Of a stretch of 64,000 nucleotides of DNA, positions 25,689-34,662 are shown piece after piece. The position numbers and the translations under genes were made by a program. The notes under the pieces are model-generated. The model did no database searches. It had not been told where the DNA came from and saw only the letters and a list, made by a program, of their open reading frames with translations. Numbering within the stretch: position 1 is the stretch's first letter; each line of letters starts with the position of its first letter. Source of the stretch: Actinacidiphila alni (GTDB taxonomy: Bacteria; Actinomycetota; Actinomycetes; Streptomycetales; Streptomycetaceae); assembly GCF_900112845.1 (NCBI RefSeq), contig NZ_FONG01000011.1:62001-126000 (forward strand), in the 5' to 3' direction.

Positions 25689-26627
25689 TCACCGCGTGAC
25701 GGTCGGGGGCGGCGGCGCATGCCGCCCCCGACCTTCTTGTGCCAGGACGCGGTCGAGGGCCGCCCGGCCGGCCGGGCCCCACGAGGGCTTGCCGCCGGGC
25801 AGGCCGCGCTCGCCGTTCTCCCCCATGAGCATGAGGAACAGGCTCTTCATGACGGCCAGTCCGCGGGCGCGGCGGATCGTCGCGGGTTCCGCTTGCGCGT
25901 ACGTGTCGAAGAATCCGGCCGCGGCGCCCGCGGGAAGAAGGACCCACGCCGCCGCGAGGTCCCAGGCCGGGTCGCCCGCGCAGAGGTCGCCGAAGTCGAC
26001 CACGCCCGCGAGGGTGCCGTCGGCGACGACGACATTGGCGGGGTGCAGGTCGCCGTGCACCCAGACCGGCGGCCCCTGCCACGCCGGGGCGGCGACCGCG
26101 TCGTCCCAGACGGCCCGGATGTCGCTCTCGAGGCCGGCCGGGGCGACGGCGTCGAAGAAGTACGTGAAGCCCTCGGTGGCCTCGGCCGGATGACCGCCCC
26201 GGTCGGAGGGTGCGGGCGCCTGCGCGGGCGCCGCGACATGGAGGGCGGTGAGGAAACGGGCCAGGGCGTCGGCCGCGTGGGCGCCGCGGCTGATCGGGGC
26301 GCGGTCGAGCGGCTCGCCCGGCACCCAGGTCATGACGGTCCACGGCTTGGGGAAGCGGGCGGACGGCTCGCCGGTCCGTACCGGGACCGGCACCGGGAGC
26401 GGCAGGCGCGGGGCCAGTTCGGGCAGCCAGCGGCGTTCCTTGCGCTGGAGGTCGGGCGCGCGGTCGGTGCGCGGCATGCGGACGGCCAGGTCGTCCCCGA
26501 GCCGCCACTGCTGGTTGTCCCAGCCGCCCGTCACCTCGCGAACGGCCAGCCCGGCCAGGTCCGGGTGCTGCTCCCGCAGTAGTTCACGGACCAGGTCGGC
26601 GGTGATCTCGATCGCGGAGTCGGTCAT
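25689..26627 (-). CDS. Aminoglycoside phosphotransferase (APH)-fold kinase
   Basis: A 312-aa protein-kinase-like fold enzyme. The catalytic loop WVHGDLHPANVVV (Asp and Asn) and the metal motif GVVDFGDLCAGDP are intact. The N-lobe has GGWDNQQWRLGDDLAVRMPR. Family members phosphorylate small molecules (aminoglycosides, macrolides, choline, homoserine); the substrate is unknown and no resistance claim is made. The ATG is at 26627. The gene lies just downstream of a GNAT acetyltransferase gene on the same strand (54 bases). Confidence 0.87.
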   Translation of the reverse strand: MTDSAIEITADLVRELLREQHPDLAGLAVREVTGGWDNQQWRLGDDLAVRMPRTDRAPDLQRKERRWLPELAPRLPLPVPVPVRTGEPSARFPKPWTVMTWVPGEPLDRAPISRGAHAADALARFLTALHVAAPAQAPAPSDRGGHPAEATEGFTYFFDAVAPAGLESDIRAVWDDAVAAPAWQGPPVWVHGDLHPANVVVADGTLAGVVDFGDLCAGDPAWDLAAAWVLLPAGAAAGFFDTYAQAEPATIRRARGLAVMKSLFLMLMGENGERGLPGGKPSWGPAGRAALDRVLAQEGRGRHAPPPPTVTR

Positions 26628-26681
26628 GCGACGCCACGGTACCGGGGCCGTCGTAGGGCCCGCGTACGTACGGCGGGCCGC

Positions 26682-27284
26682 TCAGGCCGGGCGCACGGTG
26701 CGGGTGACGACCCAGCGGTGCGGGGAGACCGGGCGGGTCCGGGTGAAGCCGTGCGACTCGAAGACGGCCATCGGTCCGGTGTGCAGGAAGGAGCCCGACA
26801 CCGTACGGTCGTCGGTCTCCTCCGGGTAGCCCTCGACGGTGCCGCCGCCCAGGCGGGCGATCTCGGCCAGGGCGCCGCCTAGCGCGGCATGGGCGACACC
26901 GCTCTTGCGCAGGCCCTTGCCGGTGAAGAAGCAGGTGATGCGCCAGTCGGGCGGTTCGGCGAGACCCTGCTCGTACTTGCGGCGGCTCTTGATCTCCGGC
27001 AGTTCCTCCGGCGGCCCGAACTGGCACCAGCCCACGCACTCGGCGCCGCGGAACACCAGGGCGGCGTGGGTGCGGCCCTCGCGGACCCGCTCCTGCTTCT
27101 CGGCCCGATTCTGCTCGGCGCTACGGCCCTTGCCGACCTTGACGTGGAAGCCCATGCACCAACAGCCGCCCCACACCCCGTTGTTGGCCTCCACCAGCGC
27201 CGCGAAGGCGGGCCAGGTGGAGGTGTCGAGCGGGCGGACGGTGAGGGGTGCGGCGGGTGCGGCGTCGGTCGCGTCAGGGCTCAC
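26682..27284 (-). CDS. GNAT-family N-acetyltransferase
   Basis: A 200-aa acetyltransferase-like protein (GTG 27284 after GAAGAGGG). It contains GGCWCMGFHVKVGKGRSAEQ, the LVFRGAECVGWCQFGPPEEL strand pair, and WRITCFFTGKGLRKSGVAHA, where the acetyl-CoA loop (Q/RxxGxG/A) is replaced by KGLRKSGVA. The substrate is unknown. It may be co-transcribed with the APH-fold kinase. Confidence 0.83.
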   Translation of the reverse strand: MSPDATDAAPAAPLTVRPLDTSTWPAFAALVEANNGVWGGCWCMGFHVKVGKGRSAEQNRAEKQERVREGRTHAALVFRGAECVGWCQFGPPEELPEIKSRRKYEQGLAEPPDWRITCFFTGKGLRKSGVAHAALGGALAEIARLGGGTVEGYPEETDDRTVSGSFLHTGPMAVFESHGFTRTRPVSPHRWVVTRTVRPA

Positions 27285-27350
27285 CCCTCTTCTTTAACAC
27301 GGCGAGGCGCCGCCGGAGCCGGTGCGACACCGGTCCCGCGGTGACACGCC

Positions 27351-28835
27351 CTAGCCGCGGCCGGCGGCGGTGCGGGCGCCGTCCGCGGTCAGCCGTGCCA
27401 GAGCGTCCGCGAGCAGGCCGGGCACCACAGGGTCGTCGATCAGGTCCTTGCCGAAGATCTCGGGCAGGGCCAGGAGCCGGCCGACGACCTGCTCGGCGGA
27501 CGTACAGTCCGCGACGGCGGTCCGCAGGACGGGGGCGAGCGGGTCGTCCAGGTCGCGTGGCGCGCCGTCGTCGGTGCGGTCGGTCCACACCCAGCGCATC
27601 CAGGCCGCCACCGCGAAGGCGCTGCCGCGCGGTTCGATGCCGGCCTCCCGGCAGGCACGGACCGTCGCGAGCAGGCGTTGCGGCAGCTTCTGCGAGCCGT
27701 CCATCGCCACCTGCGCGGTGCGGTGCCGCAGCGCCGGGTTGGCGAAGCGGCCGAGGAGCTGCCCGGCGTAGTCGCGCAGGTCCATGCCGTCGGGTGCGTC
27801 GAGCGTGGGGATCACTTCGTCGGCGAGCATCCGCTCCACCAGGCCCCGGAAGCCGTCGTCCGCGACGGCGTCCGCGATGCTGCGGCAGCCGGCCAGCGCG
27901 CCCAGATAGGCCAGCGTCGAGTGCGACCCGTTGAGCATCCGCAGCTTGACCCGTTCGTACGGCGCCACATCGGGGGCGAGGACGGCGCCGGCCCGTTCCC
28001 AGGCGGGGCGGGACGCGGCGAAGTCGTCCTCGATGACCCACTGGCGGAACGGCTCGGTGACCACGACTCCGGCGTCCGTCACGCCGAGCGCGGCGGCGGC
28101 CCGCTCGCGGTCGGCGTCGGTGGTGGCCGGCACGATCCGGTCGACCATGCTGCCGGGGAAGCGCACCTGGGCGTCGGTCCAGGCGCGCAGGGCGGTCGCC
28201 TCCGCGGCGGGCAGGAGGTCGGTGAACTCCGCCACCAGGCCGCGCAGCGTCGCCCCGTTGTGCGGCAGATTGTCGCAGCTGAGCACGGTGACCGGCCCGG
28301 CGTCGGCGCGCATCCGCCGTTGCAGGCCGCGGACCAGCAGGCCGAGCGCGGTGCGGGGACCGGTCCCGTCGTCGGCCACGTCGGCCAGGACGCGGGCGTC
28401 CCGGCACAGCAGGCGGCCGGTCGCCGGGTCGTGGCTGTAGCCCTTCTCGGTGACGGTCAGCGTGACCACCCGTACCGCCGGGTCGGCGATCCGCGCGAGC
28501 ACCTCGGCCGTACGCTCGGCCGCGAACAGCACTTCCCGGACGGCGGCGGACACCCGGGCGGTCGTCCGCGTACCGCCGTCGCAGAGCACGGTGTAGAGGC
28601 CGTCCTGCGGGGCGAGTTGGCCGACCACGGCGGCGCTGCGCATCGTCACGCCGCAGATGCCCCACCGGCCGCCGGCCGACGCGATCGCGTCCTCGGTGTA
28701 GGCGGCCTGGTGGGCGCGGTGAAAGGCGCCGAGGCCGAGGTGGACGATGCCGACGCCGAGGCCGCGCGGGTCCACGGGGGGCCGCAGCTCGCGCGGGACG
28801 GTGTCGAGGGTGCGCAGATCGAGCCGGGCGGTCAC
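27351..28835 (-). CDS. Mannitol-dehydrogenase-family hexuronate reductase (tagaturonate/fructuronate reductase type)
   Basis: A 494-aa NAD-dependent polyol/hexuronate oxidoreductase. The N-terminal dinucleotide fold shows VGIVHLGLGAFHRAHQAAYT. Catalytic region residues are in KLRMLNGSHSTLAYLGAL (Lys, Asn, His) and TVTEKGYSH. GTG 28835 directly follows the TGA of the altronate dehydratase gene (TGAGTG), so the two are translationally coupled. With altronate dehydratase as partner, reduction of tagaturonate to altronate (UxaB role) is the best reading; fructuronate reduction to mannonate (UxuB role) is the alternative. Confidence 0.85.
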   Translation of the reverse strand: MTARLDLRTLDTVPRELRPPVDPRGLGVGIVHLGLGAFHRAHQAAYTEDAIASAGGRWGICGVTMRSAAVVGQLAPQDGLYTVLCDGGTRTTARVSAAVREVLFAAERTAEVLARIADPAVRVVTLTVTEKGYSHDPATGRLLCRDARVLADVADDGTGPRTALGLLVRGLQRRMRADAGPVTVLSCDNLPHNGATLRGLVAEFTDLLPAAEATALRAWTDAQVRFPGSMVDRIVPATTDADRERAAAALGVTDAGVVVTEPFRQWVIEDDFAASRPAWERAGAVLAPDVAPYERVKLRMLNGSHSTLAYLGALAGCRSIADAVADDGFRGLVERMLADEVIPTLDAPDGMDLRDYAGQLLGRFANPALRHRTAQVAMDGSQKLPQRLLATVRACREAGIEPRGSAFAVAAWMRWVWTDRTDDGAPRDLDDPLAPVLRTAVADCTSAEQVVGRLLALPEIFGKDLIDDPVVPGLLADALARLTADGARTAAGRG

Positions 28836-30437
28836 TCACATCACCGCGCCGAGCTGCCAGGGCGCGAACTCGTTGTCACCGAAGCCGAGGAGTTCGCTGG
28901 CGGTCTGCCGCCCGGAGGCCGTGTCGAGCACCGCGTCGTAGATCCGCCGCCCGACCTCCTCGACGGTGACCGAGCCGTCGACGATGCCGCCGCAGTCGAG
29001 GTCCATGTCGTCGGTCATCTGCTCGTACAGGTCGGTGTTGGTGGACAGTTTCAGGCACGGTACGGGCTTGCAGCCGAAGACCGAGCCGCGGCCGGTGGTG
29101 AAGCAGAGGACGTTGGCGCCGCCCGCGACCATGCCGGTGACCGACACCGGGTCGTAGCCGGGCGTGTCCATGAACACGAAGCCGGGGATGCCGACGCGTT
29201 CGGCGTACTCGAACACACCGGCCAGCGGTGCCTGGCCGCCCTTGGCCGCGGCGCCGAGGGACTTCTCCAGGATGGTGGTGAGGCCGCCGGCCTTGTTCCC
29301 GGGCGACGGATTGTTGTCCATGCTCGCGTTGTTGGCCGCGGTGTACTGCTCCCACCAGCGGATCCGGGCGTAGAGCCGCTCGGCGACCTCGGGGGTGACG
29401 GCCCGGCGGGCCAGCAGGTGCTCGGCGCCGTAGATCTCCGGTGTCTCGCCGAGTACGGAGGTGCCGCCGGCCGCGACCAGCAGGTCGGAGGCGACGCCGA
29501 GGGCGGGGTTGGCGGTGATGCCGGAGAAGCCGTCGGAGCCGCCGCACTGGAGACCGAGCACCAGCTCGGACACCGGGAGCGGTGCGCGCCGGAAGGCGTT
29601 CACGGTGGGCAGCAGGTCCCGGATCCGCTCGACGCCCTCGCGGACGGCCGCCCGGGTGCCGCCGGCCGCCTGGATCGTGAGCGTCTCGGCGGCGCCGACG
29701 CCGTCGCGCGCGAAACGGTCCGTCAGTTCGGCGACGGTGTTCACCTCGCAGCCGAGGCCGACGACGATGACGGCGGCGAAGTTGGGGTGCGCCGCGTATC
29801 CGCTGAGCGTGCGGCGCAGCATTTCCATGCCGTCGCCGTCGGGCGTCATCCCGCAGCCGGTCGGGTGGGTGAGGGCCACGACTCCGTCGACGTTGGGGTG
29901 GTCGGCGAGCACGCCGGACCGGGTGACCTGGTCGGCGACCAGCCGGGCCACGGTGGCGGAGCAGTTCACCGACGACAGGACGCCGATGTAGTTGCGGGTG
30001 GCGGCGCCGCCGTCGGGGCGCCGGTAGCCGTCGAAGGTGAGCCGCAGTCCCGCGGGCAGCTCCGGCAGCCGGGCCACCACGTCGTCGCCGACCTCGTCGC
30101 GGCCGAGCGTGCCGATTCTGAGGTTGTGCGCGTGCAGGTGCTCGCCCCGGCGGACCGGGCGGTCGGTGACGCCGATCACCTGGCCGTACTTGCGTACCGT
30201 CGCGCCCGCGGGGAGGTCGCGGACGGCGAGCTTGTGGCCGCGCGGCACGGCGTCGCGGACCGTCAGCTCCAGCCCGTCGAGATCCTGCCCGGGGGCGAGG
30301 GCGCGCAGGGCGACCGCGACGTCGTCGTCCGGGTGCAGCCGCAGGAACGGCGCTCCCTGGCGCGGGCCGGCGGTGGTGGAGGCGGCGGTGGAAGTGGCAG
30401 TGGAGGTGGAGCCGTTCGTGGCGCCTGTGGTGGTCAT
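28836..30437 (-). CDS. uxaA: Altronate dehydratase family protein
   Basis: A 533-aa enzyme. After a Thr/Ser-rich leader, an N-terminal SAF domain (about 28-110, DDVAVALRALAPGQDLDGLE) is followed by the UxaA catalytic domain with YIGVLSSVNCSATVARLVAD, THPTGCGM, LGLQCGGSDGFSGITANPAL and FTTGRGSVFGCKPVPCLKLS. The conserved cysteines suggest an iron-dependent dehydratase. It converts D-altronate to 2-keto-3-deoxygluconate in galacturonate degradation. ATG 30437 follows GAGGAAGG. It lies 158 bases downstream of the ABC transporter operon on the same strand and may be its distal part. Confidence 0.9.
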   Translation of the reverse strand: MTTTGATNGSTSTATSTAASTTAGPRQGAPFLRLHPDDDVAVALRALAPGQDLDGLELTVRDAVPRGHKLAVRDLPAGATVRKYGQVIGVTDRPVRRGEHLHAHNLRIGTLGRDEVGDDVVARLPELPAGLRLTFDGYRRPDGGAATRNYIGVLSSVNCSATVARLVADQVTRSGVLADHPNVDGVVALTHPTGCGMTPDGDGMEMLRRTLSGYAAHPNFAAVIVVGLGCEVNTVAELTDRFARDGVGAAETLTIQAAGGTRAAVREGVERIRDLLPTVNAFRRAPLPVSELVLGLQCGGSDGFSGITANPALGVASDLLVAAGGTSVLGETPEIYGAEHLLARRAVTPEVAERLYARIRWWEQYTAANNASMDNNPSPGNKAGGLTTILEKSLGAAAKGGQAPLAGVFEYAERVGIPGFVFMDTPGYDPVSVTGMVAGGANVLCFTTGRGSVFGCKPVPCLKLSTNTDLYEQMTDDMDLDCGGIVDGSVTVEEVGRRIYDAVLDTASGRQTASELLGFGDNEFAPWQLGAVM

Positions 30438-30595
30438 CGGCCTTCCTCGGTCGTCGGCCGGTGTCGGTCACGGGGGTGGACCGACGCCGGTCCGTCGCTT
30501 CGTCGACTCGTCGTTTCATCGGCTCGTCGCGTGGATGTCGTGCCGTGTCGCACGGATCGCGTGGATGGTCGTGCCGCTGCGGGCGGCCCGTCGCT

Positions 30596-31669
30596 TCAGG
30601 TGTGCAGCCAGCAGCGGACCCAGTGGCCGGATCCGGCGTCCGCCGCTTCCGGCATCCGCTCGGCGCAGATCGCCTGCGCGTGCGGGCAGCGGGCGCGGAA
30701 CGGACAGCCGGCCTCCGTACCGCCGTCGGCGCCCGTGGCGGATCCGGCGGCGGAATCGGGGTCGTCGTCCGCGTCCGGTCCGCCGGCCGCGGCGGCGAGC
30801 GAGGCCGCCGCGGTCCCGGTCCCGGCCTCGCCGGACAGCAGCCGGTCGGGGTCGGGCGAGGCGGCCAGCAGCAGTTGGGTGTAGGGGTGCTTGGCGTTCT
30901 GGGTGACCGCCTCGGCCGGGCCGCCCTCGACGAGGTGCCCGCTGAACATCACCACGACCTCGTCGGCCACGTGCCGGGCGCTGGCGATGTCGTGGGTGAT
31001 GTACAGCATCGACAGGCCGTCGCGGTCGCGCAGTTCGGTGAGGAGGTTGAGGATGTCGAGCCGGATCGAGACGTCCAGCATCGACACCGGTTCGTCGCCG
31101 AGCAGTACGGAGGGGTCGGCGGCCAGTGCCCGGGCGACGGCGGCGCGCTGCCGCTGCCCGCCGGACAGTTCGTGCGGGTACTTGTCGATGAATTCGCGGC
31201 CCGGGGTGAGATTGACCCGCTCCAGCAGCTCGATGATCCGCGCCTCCAGTTCGGCCGCGCCGGGCGTGCCGAAATTCCGCAGCGGCCGGGACAGGATGTA
31301 GCGCAGGCGGTGCAGCCGGTTCAGTGACGCGAACGGGTCCTGCATGATCATCTGCACATGGCCGTAGTGCCGGCGCCGGTCGCGTCTGCGCTCGGCGTTG
31401 ACCGGCCGGCCGTCGAACCGGATCTCACCGGAGGTCGGCCGGTCGCCGAGGGCCAGCAGCCGGGCGAGTGTGCTCTTGCCGGAACCGCTCTGCCCGACCA
31501 GCGCGAGGATCTGCCCGCGCCGCAGGGCCAGGTCCACTCCGTCGACGGCCCGGACCACCTGGCCGTGGCGCCGACCGTGCATCGGGATGTGCCGGGTGAG
31601 GCCGACGGCTTCGAGGATCGGCGGAGCCGTGTCCGGCGCCTTGTACGTGTCGTTGGCCGTCGCTGTCAT
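30596..31669 (-). CDS. ABC transporter ATP-binding protein (DppF/OppF type)
   Basis: A 357-aa ATPase: Walker A GQSGSGKST, signature LSGGQRQR, Walker B VLLGDEPVSMLD and the H-loop YITHD. The C-terminal oligopeptide/dipeptide-transporter domain carries a CPFRARCPHAQAIC cysteine cluster, preceded by a disordered Ala/Asp/Gly stretch. ATG 31669 overlaps the upstream ATPase stop (ATGA). It energises import by the permease pair encoded upstream. Confidence 0.92.
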   Translation of the reverse strand: MTATANDTYKAPDTAPPILEAVGLTRHIPMHGRRHGQVVRAVDGVDLALRRGQILALVGQSGSGKSTLARLLALGDRPTSGEIRFDGRPVNAERRRDRRRHYGHVQMIMQDPFASLNRLHRLRYILSRPLRNFGTPGAAELEARIIELLERVNLTPGREFIDKYPHELSGGQRQRAAVARALAADPSVLLGDEPVSMLDVSIRLDILNLLTELRDRDGLSMLYITHDIASARHVADEVVVMFSGHLVEGGPAEAVTQNAKHPYTQLLLAASPDPDRLLSGEAGTGTAAASLAAAAGGPDADDDPDSAAGSATGADGGTEAGCPFRARCPHAQAICAERMPEAADAGSGHWVRCWLHT

Positions 31670-32658
31670 GACTGCTCCTGTGTGGCGGGCCCGGTCAGCA
31701 GGCAGGCGGTGCCGTGCCCGCCGACGGTGAGCAGGGGCGGCCGTACGGTGTCGCATCCGTCGGTACGGCGCGGGCAGCGCGGGTGGAAGGCGCAGCCCTT
31801 GGGCAGGTCCCACAGATCGGGCGCCGAGCCGCCGATGGCGCGCACCGTACGCGGGCGGCCGTGCAGGCTCGGCGAGGAGTCGCGCAGCCCGAGGGTGTAG
31901 GGGTGCAGCGGGTCGCGGTAGATGGTGGCCGCGGCCCCCGTCTCGACCACCCGGCCCGCGTACATGATCATGATCCGGTCGGCCAGTTCGACGAGCAGCG
32001 ACAGGTCATGGGTGATGAAGACGATCGCGAAGCCGAACTGTGCCTGCAACTCCTGGAGCCGGCCGAGGATCTGACGCTGCATCACCACGTCGACCGCGGT
32101 CGTCGGCTCGTCCATCACGATGATCTCGGGGTCGCAGGCCAGCGCGAGCGCGATGGCCGCGCGCTGCCGCATCCCGCCGGAGAACTCGTGCGGGTAGTTG
32201 CGCGCCCGGTCGCCCGGGATGCCGACCATCTCCAGCAGTTCGGCGGCGCGCTGCCACGCCTCCTTGCGGCCGATCCGCCGGTGGGCGCGGAGCACGTCGA
32301 CGAATTGCGCGCCGACCCGCATCACCGGGTTGAGGGCGGTCATGGCGCTCTGGAAGACCACGGCGAGCCGGTCCCAGCGCAGCTCCCGCAGTTGCCGGTT
32401 GGGCGCGCCGAGCAGGTCCACCGGTTCGCCGTCGCGCGGGTGGTAGCGGACCGAGCCCGCCACGATCCTGGCCGGCGGGCGCTCCAGCCGGGTGACCGCG
32501 GTCATCAGGGTCGACTTGCCGCTGCCGCTCTCCCCCGCGACGCCGAGGATCTCGCCGCGGTGCAGCCGGAAGCTGATGTCGTCGACCGCGCGGGACGGCC
32601 GGTCGGTGCCGTATTCGACCGTGAGGCCGGCCACGTCGAGTATCGGATCCGCGGTCAT
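31666..32658 (-). CDS. ABC transporter ATP-binding protein (DppD/OppD type)
   Basis: A 330-aa ATPase with Walker A GESGSGKST, signature FSGGMRQR, Walker B IIVMDEPTTAVD and H-loop FITHD. Its C-terminal oligo-ABC domain has GCAFHPRCPRRTDGCD cysteines. ATG 32658 overlaps the permease stop by 4 bases, and its own stop overlaps the next start by 4 bases. It forms the heterodimeric motor with the following ATPase. Confidence 0.92.
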   Translation of the reverse strand: MTADPILDVAGLTVEYGTDRPSRAVDDISFRLHRGEILGVAGESGSGKSTLMTAVTRLERPPARIVAGSVRYHPRDGEPVDLLGAPNRQLRELRWDRLAVVFQSAMTALNPVMRVGAQFVDVLRAHRRIGRKEAWQRAAELLEMVGIPGDRARNYPHEFSGGMRQRAAIALALACDPEIIVMDEPTTAVDVVMQRQILGRLQELQAQFGFAIVFITHDLSLLVELADRIMIMYAGRVVETGAAATIYRDPLHPYTLGLRDSSPSLHGRPRTVRAIGGSAPDLWDLPKGCAFHPRCPRRTDGCDTVRPPLLTVGGHGTACLLTGPATQEQS

Positions 32659-33584
32659 CGGGCGCCCTCCGGGGTGACGCCGCCGGAGCGGCGGGAGCGG
32701 CCTGCGGCGGACCCGGGTTTCCGGGTGCGCAGCCGGGGGTCGGCGAGTTCGTCCACGCCGAAGTTGATGAGTCCGGCGGCCGTGCCGACCAGGGCGATGC
32801 ACAGGCCGGGCGGCAGGAACCACCACCAGGCGCCGCTCTGCAACGCGCCCTGCGACTGCACCCAGTAGAGCATCGTGCCCCAGCTGACGGTGCTGGCGTG
32901 GCCCGCGCCGATGAAGTCGAGTCCGGCCTCCGCGGCGATCGAGCCGACGACGGAGAACAGGAACGTCGAGGCGATGACCGGCGCGAGGTGCGGGATGACC
33001 TCGAGCAGCAGGATCCGGGTACGGGACTCGCCGGAGTAGTTGGCCGCCTCGACGAAGTCCCGGTTACGCAGCGACAGGGTCTGGGCGCGTTTGGCCCGGG
33101 CTCCGCCGGCCCAGCTGGTCAGGCCGATGATCACGGCGACGGTCAGCCAGCCGCCCCGGCCGCGGGTGTAGCTGGCGACCAGGATCAGCAGCGGCAGGCC
33201 GGGGATGACCAGGAAGATGTTGACGAAGGCGGTCAGGGCGGCGCCGGACCGTCCGGTGGTGTAGCCGCTGAGCACACCGAGCAGCACGGCCAGGGCCGTG
33301 GCGATGGCGCCGCCGATCAGGCCGACCAGCAGCGAGGTCCGGGTGCCGGCCACCAGTTGGGCGAAGACGTCCTGCCCGAAGGAGGTGGTGCCGAGCCAGT
33401 GCCTGCCCGACGGCGACTCCAGATTGCCGCCGGCGTGCAGCCGGTTGGCCGACTGGCCCAGCACATGGCCGACGAAGAGCTGCCCGAAGGCGGCGACCAG
33501 GACGAGCAGCAGGAAGACGGCCAGTCCGACACGGACCTTGCGGTTGGCCGGGACACGGAAGCGGACGTGGTGTCGACGGGTCAT
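32655..33584 (-). CDS. ABC transporter permease (DppC type)
   Basis: A 309-aa inner-membrane protein. The first transmembrane helix is VGLAVFLLLVLVAAFGQLFVG, and the conserved GTTSFGQDVFAQLVAGTRTSL marks DppC-type permeases. The EAA-type loop (EAANYSGESRTRILLLEVIP) contacts the ATPase. Six membrane segments are expected. It overlaps the downstream ATPase gene by 4 bases and starts after the DppB-type permease gene. Confidence 0.92.
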   Translation of the reverse strand: MTRRHHVRFRVPANRKVRVGLAVFLLLVLVAAFGQLFVGHVLGQSANRLHAGGNLESPSGRHWLGTTSFGQDVFAQLVAGTRTSLLVGLIGGAIATALAVLLGVLSGYTTGRSGAALTAFVNIFLVIPGLPLLILVASYTRGRGGWLTVAVIIGLTSWAGGARAKRAQTLSLRNRDFVEAANYSGESRTRILLLEVIPHLAPVIASTFLFSVVGSIAAEAGLDFIGAGHASTVSWGTMLYWVQSQGALQSGAWWWFLPPGLCIALVGTAAGLINFGVDELADPRLRTRKPGSAAGRSRRSGGVTPEGAR

Positions 33585-34651
33585 GACGCCGCCTCACGGG
33601 TGCGGGGATCGAGCAGGACGTACAGGCAGTCCATGACGAAGTTGGCCACCAGGACCGTCATGGAGATCACCAGGAACAGCGCCTGCATCAGGGGGTAGTC
33701 GAGGTTGAGGATGGCCTGGTTGAGCAGGCTGCCGAGTCCGGGGTAGTTGAAGACCATCTCGGTGAGCAGCGAGCCGCCGACGACCAGGCCGATGGAGACC
33801 GCGAAGCTGCTGACGCTCGGCAGCACCGCGTTGCGCGCGGCGTACGCGGTGGTCACCCGGGTCTCCGACAGGCCCTTGGCGCGGGCGAGCAGCACGTAGT
33901 CCTCGTTGACGACGGAGGCCATCATGTTGCGCATGTGGATCAGCCAGCCGCTGATCGAGGTGAGCACGATGGTGGCGGCGGGCAGCAGCGCGTGGGTGAC
34001 CGCGCTGGAGATGAACCGCGGGTCGAAGCCGGGGGCGAGGTCGGGCCTGGCGCCGCCGGACAGCGGGAACCAGTCGAGCCGGAAGGCGAAGACGTACACC
34101 AGGATCAGCGCGGCCCAGAAGTACGGCAGCGAGTGCACGAAGATCGACAGCGGGCTGATGACGGTGTCGAGCCAGCCGCCCGGCCGGCGGCCGGCCAGTG
34201 CGCCCAGGACGGTGCCGAGGACGAACGCGATCACCGTCGAGACGCCGAGCAGCAGCACCGACCACAGGAAGCCGGAGCGCACCACGGTGGAGACCGGGGT
34301 GGGGTAGAAGGCGAGCGACAGACCGAAGTCGCCGTGGAACAGGCCGCCGAGGTAGGAGAAGTACTGCCGCCACAGCGGCTCGCTGTGGGCGCCGCCGAAC
34401 AGCCGGTGCACCAACTGCACCCGGTCGGGGGTGACGGGCCCGAGTTCGGACATCTTCAGCAGGATCGCGGAGGCCGGGTCGCCCGGCATCAGGCGCGGCA
34501 GCAGGAAGTTCAGCGTCGCCGCCGCCCACGCCGCGACCAGGTAGAACGCGATCCGCTTCAGCAGCACGCTGCCCCAGATCCGCCGGACCGCGCTGCGGGA
34601 GGTCCGGCGGACGGCGGCCGGTGCCTTGGACACCGCCGGCGACAGGGTCAC
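33581..34651 (-). CDS. ABC transporter permease (DppB type)
   Basis: A 356-aa permease: the first helix is RIAFYLVAAWAAATLNFLLP, followed by RLMPGDPA, then the DppB-type ISGWLIHMRNMMASVVNEDY and VLLARAKGLSETRV coupling loop. Start GTG 34651 (VTLSPAVSKAP) is preferred; GTG 34660 is possible. Both lie just after the TAG of the binding-protein gene. The 906-residue open frame to 36301 is an artefact of reading on through the upstream gene in another frame. The stop overlaps the DppC-type start. Confidence 0.9.
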   Translation of the reverse strand: MTLSPAVSKAPAAVRRTSRSAVRRIWGSVLLKRIAFYLVAAWAAATLNFLLPRLMPGDPASAILLKMSELGPVTPDRVQLVHRLFGGAHSEPLWRQYFSYLGGLFHGDFGLSLAFYPTPVSTVVRSGFLWSVLLLGVSTVIAFVLGTVLGALAGRRPGGWLDTVISPLSIFVHSLPYFWAALILVYVFAFRLDWFPLSGGARPDLAPGFDPRFISSAVTHALLPAATIVLTSISGWLIHMRNMMASVVNEDYVLLARAKGLSETRVTTAYAARNAVLPSVSSFAVSIGLVVGGSLLTEMVFNYPGLGSLLNQAILNLDYPLMQALFLVISMTVLVANFVMDCLYVLLDPRTREAAS

Positions 34652-34662
34652 GCCGCCCACGC

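Noticed and set aside
30490-30531. Repeated CGTCG-rich stretch upstream of altronate dehydratase considered as a regulatory repeat
   Set aside because: Low-complexity GC repetition with no symmetry; no regulator-like spacing could be defined.
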